NCBI GenBank assembly: GCA_013043685.1
Contig: JABDNT010000061.1
Coordinates: forward strand, 1-56,221
From: Flavobacteriaceae bacterium
GTDB taxonomy: Bacteria > Bacteroidota > Bacteroidia > Flavobacteriales > Flavobacteriaceae
Direction of reading: 5' to 3'
Length of the DNA stretch: 56,221 bases
This document shows positions 25,781-34,921 of this stretch, piece after piece. The position numbers were made by a program, and so were the translations under genes. A model generated the notes under the pieces. It was not told the DNA's origin. It saw nothing but the letters and a program-made list of their open reading frames with translations, and did not search any database. Numbering within the stretch: the stretch's first letter is position 1; every line of letters begins with the position of its first letter.

Positions 25781-26938
25781 CTAAAGTTTTGACTGTTGAG
25801 TCCCGTATTCGTGCCGGATTATCTCCCACATATTTAATCGGTCGTATCGACTTATTATGTGGTGTCTGGCTTTTAATTTTAGCTTGTTTCTCAATATTTC
25901 ATCCTCCACCATTTTTTTCATTGCCGAATGCAATTCATTCAAATCCTTCACTGCTATAATTAGCCCGTTTTCACCTTCAACAATAATTTCATTGCAACCA
26001 TTAATATCCGATACAATACATGGTAATCCCATCGCTCCTGCCTGCATTACCACGTTTGGAAAACCTTCCCTGTAGCTTGGAAATGCCAGAACATCACTTA
26101 ATGCAAGGTAAATACGGATGTCTTCCAGATAGCCCGTAGTGAATATTTTATTATTGGATACAATTTCTTTCCTGCTGGTATCAGAAACAGGGTCCAGTTC
26201 ATCTTCAAAGGGACCTACCAAAAGTAAAGATACTGCGGAATGTTCCTGCACAAGTTGTTTAAAAGCTGCGACCAACTCATTGATACCTTTATCGGCTACA
26301 ATTCTTCCCACAAAAATAAATACAATATCATCCTTCGAAATTCCAATTTCAGCTTTTTTGGCCTGTATGCTATCTTCGGAAAAGTGATCCCTGGAAAAAT
26401 AAGTTGAATCTATTCCATTACTACTCCCATTCCCAAGTACTCTAAGTTTTGACTCGTTGCAAAAATTTTCATTCAGAATTATTTTCTCAAGCCCATTGGA
26501 ATTCGGATAAACATGGGTTGCATAACGGTAAGTCCATTTTTCAACGGTATTGAGTATTTTTCGTTTCAGCCCACGTGCTTCCAATAGTGGTAGTCCGGCT
26601 ACGGTATGCATCCGTAAGGGAACTTTAGCCATAGCTGCCGCCATCATTCCAACAATGCCGGCTTTGGGTGTATGAGTATGAACAATTAGTGGTTTTTCTT
26701 TTTTTAGAAACCGATACAACTTTATCACACATTTAATATCCGTAAGCGGTGTGATCTTCCTTGTTAGCGGCAGGTAAAAAGTTTTGACCCCTTCGGCTTT
26801 TCCATAAGTTTCGAGATTATCCTTCTCACTGGAAACAGCTGTAACATCATAATATTGAGACATGAATGCTAGCTGCCCGTCCAGAAGTTTTTCCAACGAA
26901 ATCGGTACAGTGGTAATTCTTACTAATTTTTCTTTCAT
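25781..26938 (-). CDS. Glycosyltransferase family 4
   Basis: A 385-residue GT-B transferase. VRITTVPISLEKLLDGQ opens the acceptor domain, HTHTPKAGIVG binds acceptor/donor, IVFIFVGRIVADKGINEL starts the nucleotide domain and PSYREGFPNVVMQAGAMGLP holds the EX7E-type donor motif. It likely adds the second sugar of the repeat unit, as PglA does after PglC. The start at 26938 gives the usual family N-terminus; an in-frame ATG at 27010, immediately after the upstream stop (TAGATG), would add 24 residues and cannot be excluded. Confidence 0.87.
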   Translation of the reverse strand: MKEKLVRITTVPISLEKLLDGQLAFMSQYYDVTAVSSEKDNLETYGKAEGVKTFYLPLTRKITPLTDIKCVIKLYRFLKKEKPLIVHTHTPKAGIVGMMAAAMAKVPLRMHTVAGLPLLEARGLKRKILNTVEKWTYRYATHVYPNSNGLEKIILNENFCNESKLRVLGNGSSNGIDSTYFSRDHFSEDSIQAKKAEIGISKDDIVFIFVGRIVADKGINELVAAFKQLVQEHSAVSLLLVGPFEDELDPVSDTSRKEIVSNNKIFTTGYLEDIRIYLALSDVLAFPSYREGFPNVVMQAGAMGLPCIVSDINGCNEIIVEGENGLIIAVKDLNELHSAMKKMVEDEILRNKLKLKARHHIISRYDRLNMWEIIRHEYGTQQSKL

Positions 26939-27010
26939 GCTGTATGGACGGATTTCTTTGGTATATACCTTTGATAAATCAATTTCATAAAAACATAACT
27001 TGGAGCACAT

Positions 27011-28192
27011 CTACTCATTGATAAACTCCTTTTTCTGCTCCGAAACTATATAATAATTCAGCAACAACAATAACAGCCATATTGGTAATCGTCTCATAAT
27101 ATCTCCCCCTAAAGCATAAATTAATATTGGCATTGACGCGGCAAGTAATGAAGTGACTTGTAACAAATTTCTGGATAAGCGATAGAACAAAATAAGAAAC
27201 AAAATCAAACCGATTACTCCACCCTGAAGAAAAACGGTTAGAAAGGATGCGTGAGAATCCCAAAATTGACCATCCTGATATATATGTGCTCCGGGGCCAA
27301 GGCCGATGACCGGGGAAGTGAGTCCTACATCAATGGCACTGGTGTACAGGTTAGTTCTTCCTTCCGCAAGGTCTTCCGAACTAAAAATAGCCCATAAAAT
27401 GTTGTAAATAGTTTCAATGTTGAGTGCAATAACTAAAACAACCATAGATATTGCGATCGCGATGAATGCTTTTTTCAGGTTCCCTCTGAAGAGATTGATA
27501 AACTTTATTAGAAAATAAATCAACCAACCCAATCCTAATCCGGCCATCGCTTTAAATGACCCTGTTTCGAGGGTTAAATATGATAAGATCAGGATAAGAA
27601 CCATTATGACTAAACGAGTCAATTTCTTCTTTTCCCGCTCCAATACGAACAATCCAATAAAGGGCATAGGAGCAATAAACATTGCTGTTTGGTGTAAATT
27701 ATTGACAAAAGGTGCGAAGTATTCAAAATATTTCAATGGCAGCCCAAGAACTGAATCCATAATCATACTAAGGGCGTAAAGCGCGGTAAAGATAAAACCA
27801 GATAAAAAGAAGACTCTCCGAATGATCTGATAAATATTCAATCGATCTTTCAAATAGAGGTTCTCTACCAATAAACAGGAAATAAAAATTAGTACGTATG
27901 CCGCAAAGTCGAATAATGAGCTTTCGAAGGTTCCTGTGTTCTGGTTCAGAAATATCACGTTATACGCAAAACCACAAAAAGAGACAATTAGGAAAATTAT
28001 CCAAAATCTTGAAAATATAAGATCCTTCGAAAGTTTCGAAATATACCCCGTCTGTAGTCCGGCCAGGAATAATAGGAGCAGGCTAATCTCACCAAAGCCT
28101 ATATATCCAATTCGCAATAGTGTGAAGGGAGTAAGGACAATCGCAAAGATCAATCCTTTTTCAAAATTGTTTAACCCCTTATTTTTCATCAA
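27011..28192 (-). CDS. O-antigen polymerase / ligase-like membrane protein (Wzy-like)
   Basis: A 393-residue protein with about eleven membrane spans. The large loop before the last spans has GLGPGAHIYQDGQFWDSHAS followed by LQGGVIGL, the pattern of the Wzy/WaaL (Wzy_C) superfamily. In this context a polymerase joining repeat units in the periplasm is most likely, but ligase function cannot be separated by sequence. It overlaps the CapA-like gene by 14 bases. The gene is clearly richer in A+T than the housekeeping genes around the locus, as is usual for polymerases. Confidence 0.82.
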   Translation of the reverse strand: MMKNKGLNNFEKGLIFAIVLTPFTLLRIGYIGFGEISLLLLFLAGLQTGYISKLSKDLIFSRFWIIFLIVSFCGFAYNVIFLNQNTGTFESSLFDFAAYVLIFISCLLVENLYLKDRLNIYQIIRRVFFLSGFIFTALYALSMIMDSVLGLPLKYFEYFAPFVNNLHQTAMFIAPMPFIGLFVLEREKKKLTRLVIMVLILILSYLTLETGSFKAMAGLGLGWLIYFLIKFINLFRGNLKKAFIAIAISMVVLVIALNIETIYNILWAIFSSEDLAEGRTNLYTSAIDVGLTSPVIGLGPGAHIYQDGQFWDSHASFLTVFLQGGVIGLILFLILFYRLSRNLLQVTSLLAASMPILIYALGGDIMRRLPIWLLLLLLNYYIVSEQKKEFINE

Positions 28193-29273
28193 GATGCAGG
28201 CTTATGCTCCTTTTGTACTTCTTCGCATTCAATCTGGCAAACAATATTAGGCCTACCGAATTAAGATTAAGGCGTTTCAGGTACCAATTCAGGTCTCGTT
28301 TCTTTTTCCTTAAAGATATGTAAGAATGTAATAAGCTGTTCCGGTGAGCAATGTATTCCGATTTATCGATGCTTAACATTTCTGAATATTTACTAAGCTT
28401 CTCAGTAATTTCGAGATCACCAACGACCATTTCTTCCTCTCCTATAAATATTGGGACCACTTTATGGCCCTTCAACTTATTGTTGTCGATCTCTAATTCA
28501 AGAATAAATGATTCCTTATTATTCCTGGTCTGTTTTATAAGAGGATCTTTAGATTTTGATGTATAGACATCATCGAAACAAAAATTTCCAAGGCTATACG
28601 CAATCAGGCTATCTCGTACTTTTTCAATACCCTGAATCACATGCGGGTGATGGCCATAAAAAACATAAGGTGCGATTTCGGATAATCGCCTTGCTAGCTG
28701 AACATGATCATAATTAGGATAATTTACATGTTCCTGACCGCAATGAACGCTGAAGATATTGAACAGGTTCTTTTCAGCATTTTCAGTTAATATGTTAGCA
28801 ACCGTAGCAAAGTTTAACTCGTTAATTCCATCTGCTTTATCTGAATGGATGCCAAGCGGATTGGTAGAATAACAGCAAAAACCATTTAGTGCTAAGCTAT
28901 TACCCTGCGTTTCGATAACCAATTCCTTATCCTCGATTCCGAAATATTTTATTCCGTGTTCATCCAGAACGGACTTTGTAAGTTCGTACGATTTTGGCCC
29001 AAAATCGTAAATATGATTATTGGCCAGGTTCACTACATCGATATTCAACAACTTCAAGAGTTCAATATTCTTCGGGCTGGATTTGATATAGGCAGATTTG
29101 AAACCATAAGACCCATGATTGTCATGCGCAAAAGGGGTTTCCAGGTTGCCAATAACCAGGTCGTAACTTTTTAGTTTCTGGGTAACCTTATTGAAGTATT
29201 TGTGCAGTTCCATATTGTTCTCAACAGAGAATTTCCCAAAAAAAGCAATATCGCCAAGCAATGCAATTTTCAT
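28179..29273 (-). CDS. CapA-like metallophosphoesterase-fold protein
   Basis: A 364-residue protein of the PGA_cap (CapA/PgsA) family. ALLGDIAFFG supplies the first metal ligand, VIGNLETPF, VVNLANNHIYDFG and YGHHPHVIQGIE follow in the order seen in calcineurin-like CapA domains. No signal peptide or anchor is seen, unlike PgsA of poly-gamma-glutamate synthesis, so it probably acts in the cytoplasm. In capsule loci such proteins are thought to modify or process the polymer, but the reaction is not known. It overlaps the CapK-like gene by 4 bases and the Wzy-like gene by 14. Confidence 0.85.
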   Translation of the reverse strand: MKIALLGDIAFFGKFSVENNMELHKYFNKVTQKLKSYDLVIGNLETPFAHDNHGSYGFKSAYIKSSPKNIELLKLLNIDVVNLANNHIYDFGPKSYELTKSVLDEHGIKYFGIEDKELVIETQGNSLALNGFCCYSTNPLGIHSDKADGINELNFATVANILTENAEKNLFNIFSVHCGQEHVNYPNYDHVQLARRLSEIAPYVFYGHHPHVIQGIEKVRDSLIAYSLGNFCFDDVYTSKSKDPLIKQTRNNKESFILELEIDNNKLKGHKVVPIFIGEEEMVVGDLEITEKLSKYSEMLSIDKSEYIAHRNSLLHSYISLRKKKRDLNWYLKRLNLNSVGLILFARLNAKKYKRSISLHLDEK

Positions 29274-30640
29274 ATCGAATCTTCTTTAACCTTATTTTTT
29301 ATCAACGCATACTTCCCGCTCTTCTCTTTCGGAATATCTTTAACGATCCTCATATCGATACGCATCGAATTTCCAAATCTGTATGCCATTTCGGTGCGAA
29401 TCTTATCCTCGTGCTCTTTGCAATAAATTCGTTCATCTACAACAATCAGCAACTCAATATGATCTTTACTGTGTTGAATGAACTGCATTTTAATAATGCT
29501 ATTGGGGTTGCCTTTGATCACATCCGCCAAATGACTCAGACTAATTTTACCTCCCGAATCCGTATAAAGAAAATCGACTTTCCTTCCTTCAATACTGGCT
29601 ACCAGCGGATGAGATGAACCACAACTACATGTTCCCTCTTTAAAAATAACCCTGTCACCAATATTGTATCGCACCAAAGGAGTTCCTTTGGTGGTGAATG
29701 AAGTTACGATCATATTATTGTCCTCATCCGATTCTATAATACCAGTATCCAGATTATAATGTAAATTTCCCTCCACACATTCTGTTATGAAAGGTGCTCC
29801 CTCTGCGGATGCATATTGATCGTAGACCTTACATTTAAAAACTTCCTCAATAAGCTTCCTGTGCACAGGTAACAGTGTTTCCGATGTTGTAAAGATCGCC
29901 TGCGGAACAAATGTAAGATTCACTTTTTCTCTTTCTATATATTCCGCTAGTTCATAAATAGCGGAAACAAAACCGTTCAACACCTCGGGTTTAAATTTAT
30001 TTAGATCTGAAATGTACAAAGGCATGTTATCCTGGCTGAGATGAAAAGTGGAATAAAGCCTCTGCCGGTACACAAAATTTTTTCGCCAGAATATTTTCGT
30101 CTTAGAATTATATACTAGTGATCTACCGCTGAATGTTGCCTTTTTAACTTTAAACGGATCTATGCCTAATCTGGCTTTAAAGGCATCCAGGTATGCCATT
30201 CTCGTTTGAAAATCTTCATGCGTGAACAGTACTTTCAAGGCCTTACCTGTAGTCCCGCCGGTAAATGAACTAATGGCATCTTTTACTTCAATGGTATATA
30301 TGTCCTCTATATTGGCCCGAAGCATTTCCTTGTCAACTACAGGAAGTAGATTTAAATCCTCCACGGTTTTTATTTTTGAAATATCGATGCCGGAATACAA
30401 ATCTTTGTAAAAAGGGCTATGTGCATTCACGTAGCTGAGAAATTCCCGCAATTCACGATTCTGGTTTTCCACCTCTGCCTGATATGAGGTGTAATCCCTT
30501 TTTTGAAATTCATCGAACTTCTGTCGGTAAACCTTTCCATAACGCTTCTTGAACAACAAATATCCATAAGTGGATATAATGATATTCTGAAACCACGCGG
30601 GTGAATGTCTGTATAGTTTATCGAAGATCTTCTTACTCAT
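29270..30640 (-). CDS. CapK / phenylacetate-CoA ligase-like adenylate-forming protein
   Basis: A 456-residue protein of the PaaK/CapK group. SSFTGGTTGKALKVLFTHEDF near residue 128 is the phosphate-binding loop, YASAEGAPFI and VRYNIGDRVIF follow, and a Cys pair (CSCGS) lies near residue 340. The C-terminal domain ends with KEKSGKYALIKNK, which includes the catalytic Lys. The family activates carboxylates as adenylates. CapK homologues are common in capsule loci, where an acyl or amino acid substituent may be activated; the substrate is unknown. It follows the flippase gene after 23 bases and overlaps the CapA-like gene. Confidence 0.85.
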   Translation of the reverse strand: MSKKIFDKLYRHSPAWFQNIIISTYGYLLFKKRYGKVYRQKFDEFQKRDYTSYQAEVENQNRELREFLSYVNAHSPFYKDLYSGIDISKIKTVEDLNLLPVVDKEMLRANIEDIYTIEVKDAISSFTGGTTGKALKVLFTHEDFQTRMAYLDAFKARLGIDPFKVKKATFSGRSLVYNSKTKIFWRKNFVYRQRLYSTFHLSQDNMPLYISDLNKFKPEVLNGFVSAIYELAEYIEREKVNLTFVPQAIFTTSETLLPVHRKLIEEVFKCKVYDQYASAEGAPFITECVEGNLHYNLDTGIIESDEDNNMIVTSFTTKGTPLVRYNIGDRVIFKEGTCSCGSSHPLVASIEGRKVDFLYTDSGGKISLSHLADVIKGNPNSIIKMQFIQHSKDHIELLIVVDERIYCKEHEDKIRTEMAYRFGNSMRIDMRIVKDIPKEKSGKYALIKNKVKEDSI

Positions 30641-30663
30641 TTATAGATTAGAATTATATTCTT

Positions 30664-31914
30664 CTACTGCACAACATTTCTGAATTTTCTAAAATAAATA
30701 AATGTCAATGCTGCCATGACAAAGGTAGTACCCAGCATGATACTAATTGCACCATAAATCTCAAAAATCGGAACTATAATTATGGCCATTACAAAGAAGA
30801 ACAAACAGCTGTAGAGGACTATGTTCTTATACACTCGATCTTTTCCAATAAGCATGAGGAAGTTAGGTCCGTAAGCTGATCGTACAAAAATAAAGAATAC
30901 CATCGGGGTTAGAATTTTGAAATAAAATGAAACATTAAGATTTTCCTTGCCATAAAGGAACAGTATGAGTTGTTCTGAAAATATAAATGCTATTACGGTT
31001 AATACCATACCTCCCAGAATCATGATCTTACTGAATAATCCGTGCTTCCTGATGTTCCGGGACAAGAATGGCAGGAAAGTATTCGACAACAGAAGCGCAA
31101 CAGAATTTAAAGCATCGATTAGCCTAGTAGCAGATGCATAGATCCCGACAATGAGATTACTGGAGGTATATCCCAGGATGAACATTGTTGTACTATTATA
31201 CAAGGTTGGTGCGAATAAAGATATAAATGCGTGACGTCCATCCACTATTACTTTTTCCATTTCCGAATAAAGAGATCTGCGGAAAGCTACCTTAAATTGC
31301 TTATGAATAATCCAAAAGGAGATTAACGTACTTATGGTCATAGCAAATGCATTGAGTAAAGGAACCAGTAAATAATCCCCTGGTCCCTTAACAAGCATTA
31401 CCAGGGAAATTAAGAACATTATTTTGGTCGATAAGTTGATGAACGCGATATACTTCATTTTTTCCATTCCCTGAAAAAACCATGAGGGAAAAAGTGACTG
31501 CATTGCAATGAAATAGAAAGTGTAGAGATGTAATATCCAATATTCATTCAAACTTGGAACTACCCATACAACGAATGAAAGTACGACCAGGCTTGCAAAC
31601 GTGAGCAGGATGGAGACTGACAAAAATGCACTGTATTTCCTGGACAATTCTTCTTTATTATTCCGGGTTCTTGCAATTTCCCTTACCGCCGTAATGGAGT
31701 ATCCGTAATGGATGAAAGCACCAAAATACATACATAAGGCCAACGAAAATTGTGTTAGCCCGAAGATATCAATTCCCAATGTTCGTACCAGGTAGGGTAA
31801 AATAAAGAGGGGAATCAGCAGGTCGAATCCCTTTATAGATACGAGGGAGAAAAAGTTCGCAATGAGCTGTACGTTTTCCTTATTCTTAAGTAATTGCAAT
31901 ATGCGCTTTACCAT
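30664..31914 (-). CDS. Wzx-like oligosaccharide flippase (MOP superfamily)
   Basis: A 416-residue protein with about twelve membrane spans. FSLVSIKGFDLLIPLFILPYLVRTLG near the start and the LFGLTQFS-like stretch (DIFGLTQFSLALCMYFG) are typical of Polysacc_synt flippases (RfbX). It would turn undecaprenyl-linked repeat units to the periplasmic face for polymerisation by the Wzy-like protein. It follows cysN after a 159-base gap, the longest inside the locus, so transcription may restart here, though no TAnnTTTG box was found in the gap. Confidence 0.88.
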   Translation of the reverse strand: MVKRILQLLKNKENVQLIANFFSLVSIKGFDLLIPLFILPYLVRTLGIDIFGLTQFSLALCMYFGAFIHYGYSITAVREIARTRNNKEELSRKYSAFLSVSILLTFASLVVLSFVVWVVPSLNEYWILHLYTFYFIAMQSLFPSWFFQGMEKMKYIAFINLSTKIMFLISLVMLVKGPGDYLLVPLLNAFAMTISTLISFWIIHKQFKVAFRRSLYSEMEKVIVDGRHAFISLFAPTLYNSTTMFILGYTSSNLIVGIYASATRLIDALNSVALLLSNTFLPFLSRNIRKHGLFSKIMILGGMVLTVIAFIFSEQLILFLYGKENLNVSFYFKILTPMVFFIFVRSAYGPNFLMLIGKDRVYKNIVLYSCLFFFVMAIIIVPIFEIYGAISIMLGTTFVMAALTFIYFRKFRNVVQ

Positions 31915-32073
31915 TTGTTCATTTACTTAATGAATAATAACTAAAATCTCATGGCGCTGACTGGCATTCTCCTTATATAAATTGAAATCCCATGATAATC
32001 CATTCTTTGATTAAAAATGGAAGGACTAAATGTTCCATACCTCATATTCCAGTTCCGGAACCAGATTGAACGT

Positions 32074-33342
32074 TTAGATGATCATTCCCGCCGCAACTGT
32101 TTCGTGCGTTGTATCGTCAATTAAGACAAAGCTACCCGTTATTCGGTTGTCTCTGTATTCATCAATCATTAACGGCCGGGTAGTACGGATTTTCACCCTC
32201 GAAATATCGTTCATATTCAACTGCTTATCTTCTTCTTCCCGATTGTATGAATTAATATCGATTTTGTAGACCACTTCCTTGATCATCGCTTTTTGTTCGT
32301 TGGAAGTATGCATAATGGTATACTTAGCTCTTGGACGAGCGGGGTCATTGTTCAACCAGCAGAGCATAGCATCAAATTCCTGAAGTGCTTGAGGTTTATT
32401 ATTGGTACGCACTATCATATCACCGCGGCTAATATCGATATCATCTTCCAAAGTAATAGATACAGACATGGGCGCATAGGCTTCTTCCAACTCCCCATCT
32501 ATGGTGTCTATCGATTTAATGACCGAAGTAAACCCTGAAGGTAAAATCGTCACATCATCACCCGGCCTTAGGATTCCACTGGCAACACGGCCTGCATAGC
32601 CCCGATAATCAATGAACCCATCACTTTGCGGACGAAGGACAGTTTGAACCGGAAACCTGGCATCAATTTTATTAATATCACTACTAATGTGCATATGTTC
32701 CAGGGTGTGTAACAAAGGTGCCCCCTGATACCAATCCATATTTTCCGATCGGTTTACCACATTATCGCCGTTCAAGGCGCTAATGGGTAAGAACTCGATA
32801 TCCTTTACATATAGCTTCGAAGAAAAGGCCTCAAACTGATCAATGATATTCTCATACACATCTTCGCTGTAATCTACCAGGTCCATCTTGTTGATACAAA
32901 CAATGATATGAGGAATCTGTAGCAGCGAGGCGATGAATGCATGACGCTTTGTTTGCTCTATCACTCCATGTCGTGCATCCACTAAAATCAAAGCCGCATT
33001 AGCTGTAGAAGCTCCTGTGACCATGTTTCTGGTATACTGAATATGTCCCGGTGTATCGGCAATAATGAATTTACGCCGAGGTGTGGTAAAATAACGATAT
33101 GCAACATCGATAGTGATCCCTTGTTCCCTTTCATCTCTTAATCCGTCCGTAAACAATGCAAGGTCAACACCATCGTGCCCTTTGCGCTTACTGGTATTTT
33201 CAACTGCCTGTAGCTGATCTTCAAAAATGGCCTTGCTATCGTATAAGAGCCGGCCAATTAACGTACTTTTTCCGTCATCTACACTACCTGCCGTTGTAAA
33301 GCGCAGTAATTGATTTTTATCGATTTGGGTTGATGTGTTCAT
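32074..33342 (-). CDS. cysN: Sulfate adenylyltransferase large (GTPase) subunit
   Basis: A 422-residue CysN. The G domain has FTTAGSVDDGKSTLIGRLLYD (P-loop), DGLRDEREQGITIDVAYRYF (switch I), DTPGH and CINKMDLVD; beta-barrel domains follow. With CysD it makes adenosine 5'-phosphosulfate from sulfate and ATP, using GTP hydrolysis. The ATG at 33342 is preferred over a GTG at 33399: it gives the usual short N-terminus, and a TATTTTTG box lies between the two. There is no C-terminal kinase domain; cysC is separate. Confidence 0.95.
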   Translation of the reverse strand: MNTSTQIDKNQLLRFTTAGSVDDGKSTLIGRLLYDSKAIFEDQLQAVENTSKRKGHDGVDLALFTDGLRDEREQGITIDVAYRYFTTPRRKFIIADTPGHIQYTRNMVTGASTANAALILVDARHGVIEQTKRHAFIASLLQIPHIIVCINKMDLVDYSEDVYENIIDQFEAFSSKLYVKDIEFLPISALNGDNVVNRSENMDWYQGAPLLHTLEHMHISSDINKIDARFPVQTVLRPQSDGFIDYRGYAGRVASGILRPGDDVTILPSGFTSVIKSIDTIDGELEEAYAPMSVSITLEDDIDISRGDMIVRTNNKPQALQEFDAMLCWLNNDPARPRAKYTIMHTSNEQKAMIKEVVYKIDINSYNREEEDKQLNMNDISRVKIRTTRPLMIDEYRDNRITGSFVLIDDTTHETVAAGMII

Positions 33343-33368
33343 TCGTTCCGTTAGGTTGTAAATTTGTG

Positions 33369-33376
33369 CAAAAATA
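33369..33376 (-). promoter_or_regulatory. -7 box (TATTTTTG) for cysN
   Basis: Minus-strand TATTTTTG, an exact TAnnTTTG match, ends 26 bases before the cysN ATG and lies in the 78-base gap after cysD. No -33 TTG at the normal distance. It suggests cysN may also be transcribed on its own and supports the shorter start. Confidence 0.45.
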
Positions 33377-33420
33377 ATAAAAATGGGCAGCTTCAGCACC
33401 CTTAAATTTAGCCGAATTAT

Positions 33421-34326
33421 TTAAAAATAACCTTGCCTTTTACGATCTTCCATCGCGGTCTCACTTCGTTTATCGTCACTGCGATTTCCTCGTTCCGTCT
33501 GTTTCATTGCCGAAACCTCTCCAACGATCTTTTCAAGGGTATCGGCATCACTTTCGATACCACCTGTAATTGTTATATCACCGAGAGTTCGGAATCTTAT
33601 CTTTTTCTTCTGAATATCTTCTCCTTCTTCCAACTTTAAGTATTCTGAAACAGGTATCCAGGAATCTTGCCTCCATACTACTTCACGCTCATGAGCGAAA
33701 TATAAAGAAGGAATACTAATGTTTTCCCGCAGAATGTAGTTCCAGACGTCCATTTCGGTCCAGTTACTTATGGGAAATGCCCTGAAGTGCTCTCCCTCAA
33801 AGTGATTACCGTTGAGGATGTTCCATAACTCCGGGCGTTGATTCTTAGGATCCCATTGTCCGAAATCGTCCCTGTGTGAGAAGAATCGCTCCTTTGCCCG
33901 CGCTTTTTCCTCATCCCTTCGGCCACCTCCAATTGCGCAATCTACATTGTTCATTTCTATCGCGTCGAGTAAGGTTGTGATTTGTAAAGCATTACGAGTG
34001 GCATTCTTTCCCTTTTCTTCAGCTACACGCCCTGAATCTATAGATTCCTGAACCGATCCCACAATGAGCCGAGCTCCCAGGGAATCTATCAGATCGTCAC
34101 GAAATTTTATGGTTTCAGGGAAGTTATGCCCTGTATCAACGTGCATTAAAGGAAATGGTATTCTGGATGGGTAGAAAGCTTTTTTAGCCAAATGGGTCAC
34201 GACTATGGAATCTTTTCCACCAGAAAATAAAATAACCGGGTTCTGAAACTGAGCCCATACTTCTCTAAGTATGAATATGGCTTCCGATTCCAATTCGTCC
34301 AGGTAATTCAAATAATACTTGCTCAT
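33421..34326 (-). CDS. cysD: Sulfate adenylyltransferase small subunit
   Basis: A 301-residue CysD of the PP-loop (adenine nucleotide alpha-hydrolase) family: NPVILFSGGKDSIVVTHLAKK is the ATP loop, PFPLMHVDTGHNFPETI and AIGGGRRDEEKARAKER are strongly conserved, and the C-terminal ERGNRSDDK..MEDRKRQGYF is the usual end. It forms APS from sulfate and ATP with CysN. It begins 1 base after cysC stops and precedes cysN by 78 bases. Confidence 0.96.
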   Translation of the reverse strand: MSKYYLNYLDELESEAIFILREVWAQFQNPVILFSGGKDSIVVTHLAKKAFYPSRIPFPLMHVDTGHNFPETIKFRDDLIDSLGARLIVGSVQESIDSGRVAEEKGKNATRNALQITTLLDAIEMNNVDCAIGGGRRDEEKARAKERFFSHRDDFGQWDPKNQRPELWNILNGNHFEGEHFRAFPISNWTEMDVWNYILRENISIPSLYFAHEREVVWRQDSWIPVSEYLKLEEGEDIQKKKIRFRTLGDITITGGIESDADTLEKIVGEVSAMKQTERGNRSDDKRSETAMEDRKRQGYF

Positions 34327-34327
34327 G

Positions 34328-34921
34328 TTATTTCGCCAGTTTAATTTTAATATGATTCATAATTTTTGTTACGGCCTCTTCAACCGTAACTTGCGTGGTG
34401 TCTATTTCAACATCGGGATCATCAGGTGCCTCATAGGGTGCGTTTATCCCTGTAAAATTCGAGATTTCTCCCGCACGGGCCTTGGCATAAAGTCCTTTAA
34501 CATCCCGGCGCTCACATTCCTCCAGTGGTGTATTCACAAATATTTCCACATAATGCGCAGCACCCACGATTGTCTTGATATTTTCTCGATCCACGCGATA
34601 TGGTGAAACAAATGCTGCCAATACCACCAGCCCGGAATCTACCATTAAATTCGCTACTTCTGCAATCCTGCGGATATTTTCCGTTCTGTCTTCATGTGAA
34701 AATCCAAGATTATTGTTCAATCCTTTTCTCACATTGTCTCCATCCAGGGTATAGGTGTGAATCCCTTCAGAAACCAATGCTTTTTCCACCGCATTCGCGA
34801 TAGTGGATTTACCCGATCCTGACAGGCCTGTAAACCACAAAAGAAAGGAGTTATGTCCTTTGAGCTCACTTCGCTCCTTTTGTGAAATACTGAATTGATG
34901 TGGAATAATATTTTCCTGCAT
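34328..34921 (-). CDS. cysC: Adenylylsulfate kinase
   Basis: A 197-residue APS kinase. [18 protein letters not shown] is the P-loop, TLDGDNVRKGLNNNLGFS binds APS, and YVEIFVNTPLEECERRDVKGLY is conserved. The enzyme phosphorylates APS to PAPS, the universal sulfate donor. It overlaps the DUF2061 gene by one base (TAATG) and is followed 1 base later by cysD. Because the window has no PAPS reductase, the product more likely serves sulfotransfer than sulfate assimilation. Confidence 0.96.
   Translation of the reverse strand: MQENIIPHQFSISQKERSELKGHNSFLLWFTGLSGSGKSTIANAVEKALVSEGIHTYTLDGDNVRKGLNNNLGFSHEDRTENIRRIAEVANLMVDSGLVVLAAFVSPYRVDRENIKTIVGAAHYVEIFVNTPLEECERRDVKGLYAKARAGEISNFTGINAPYEAPDDPDVEIDTTQVTVEEAVTKIMNHIKIKLAK

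Noticed and set aside
28179-29273. Poly-gamma-glutamate synthesis by the CapA-like gene
   Set aside because: No PgsB/PgsC-like ligase genes are present and the surroundings are those of Wzy-type polysaccharide.
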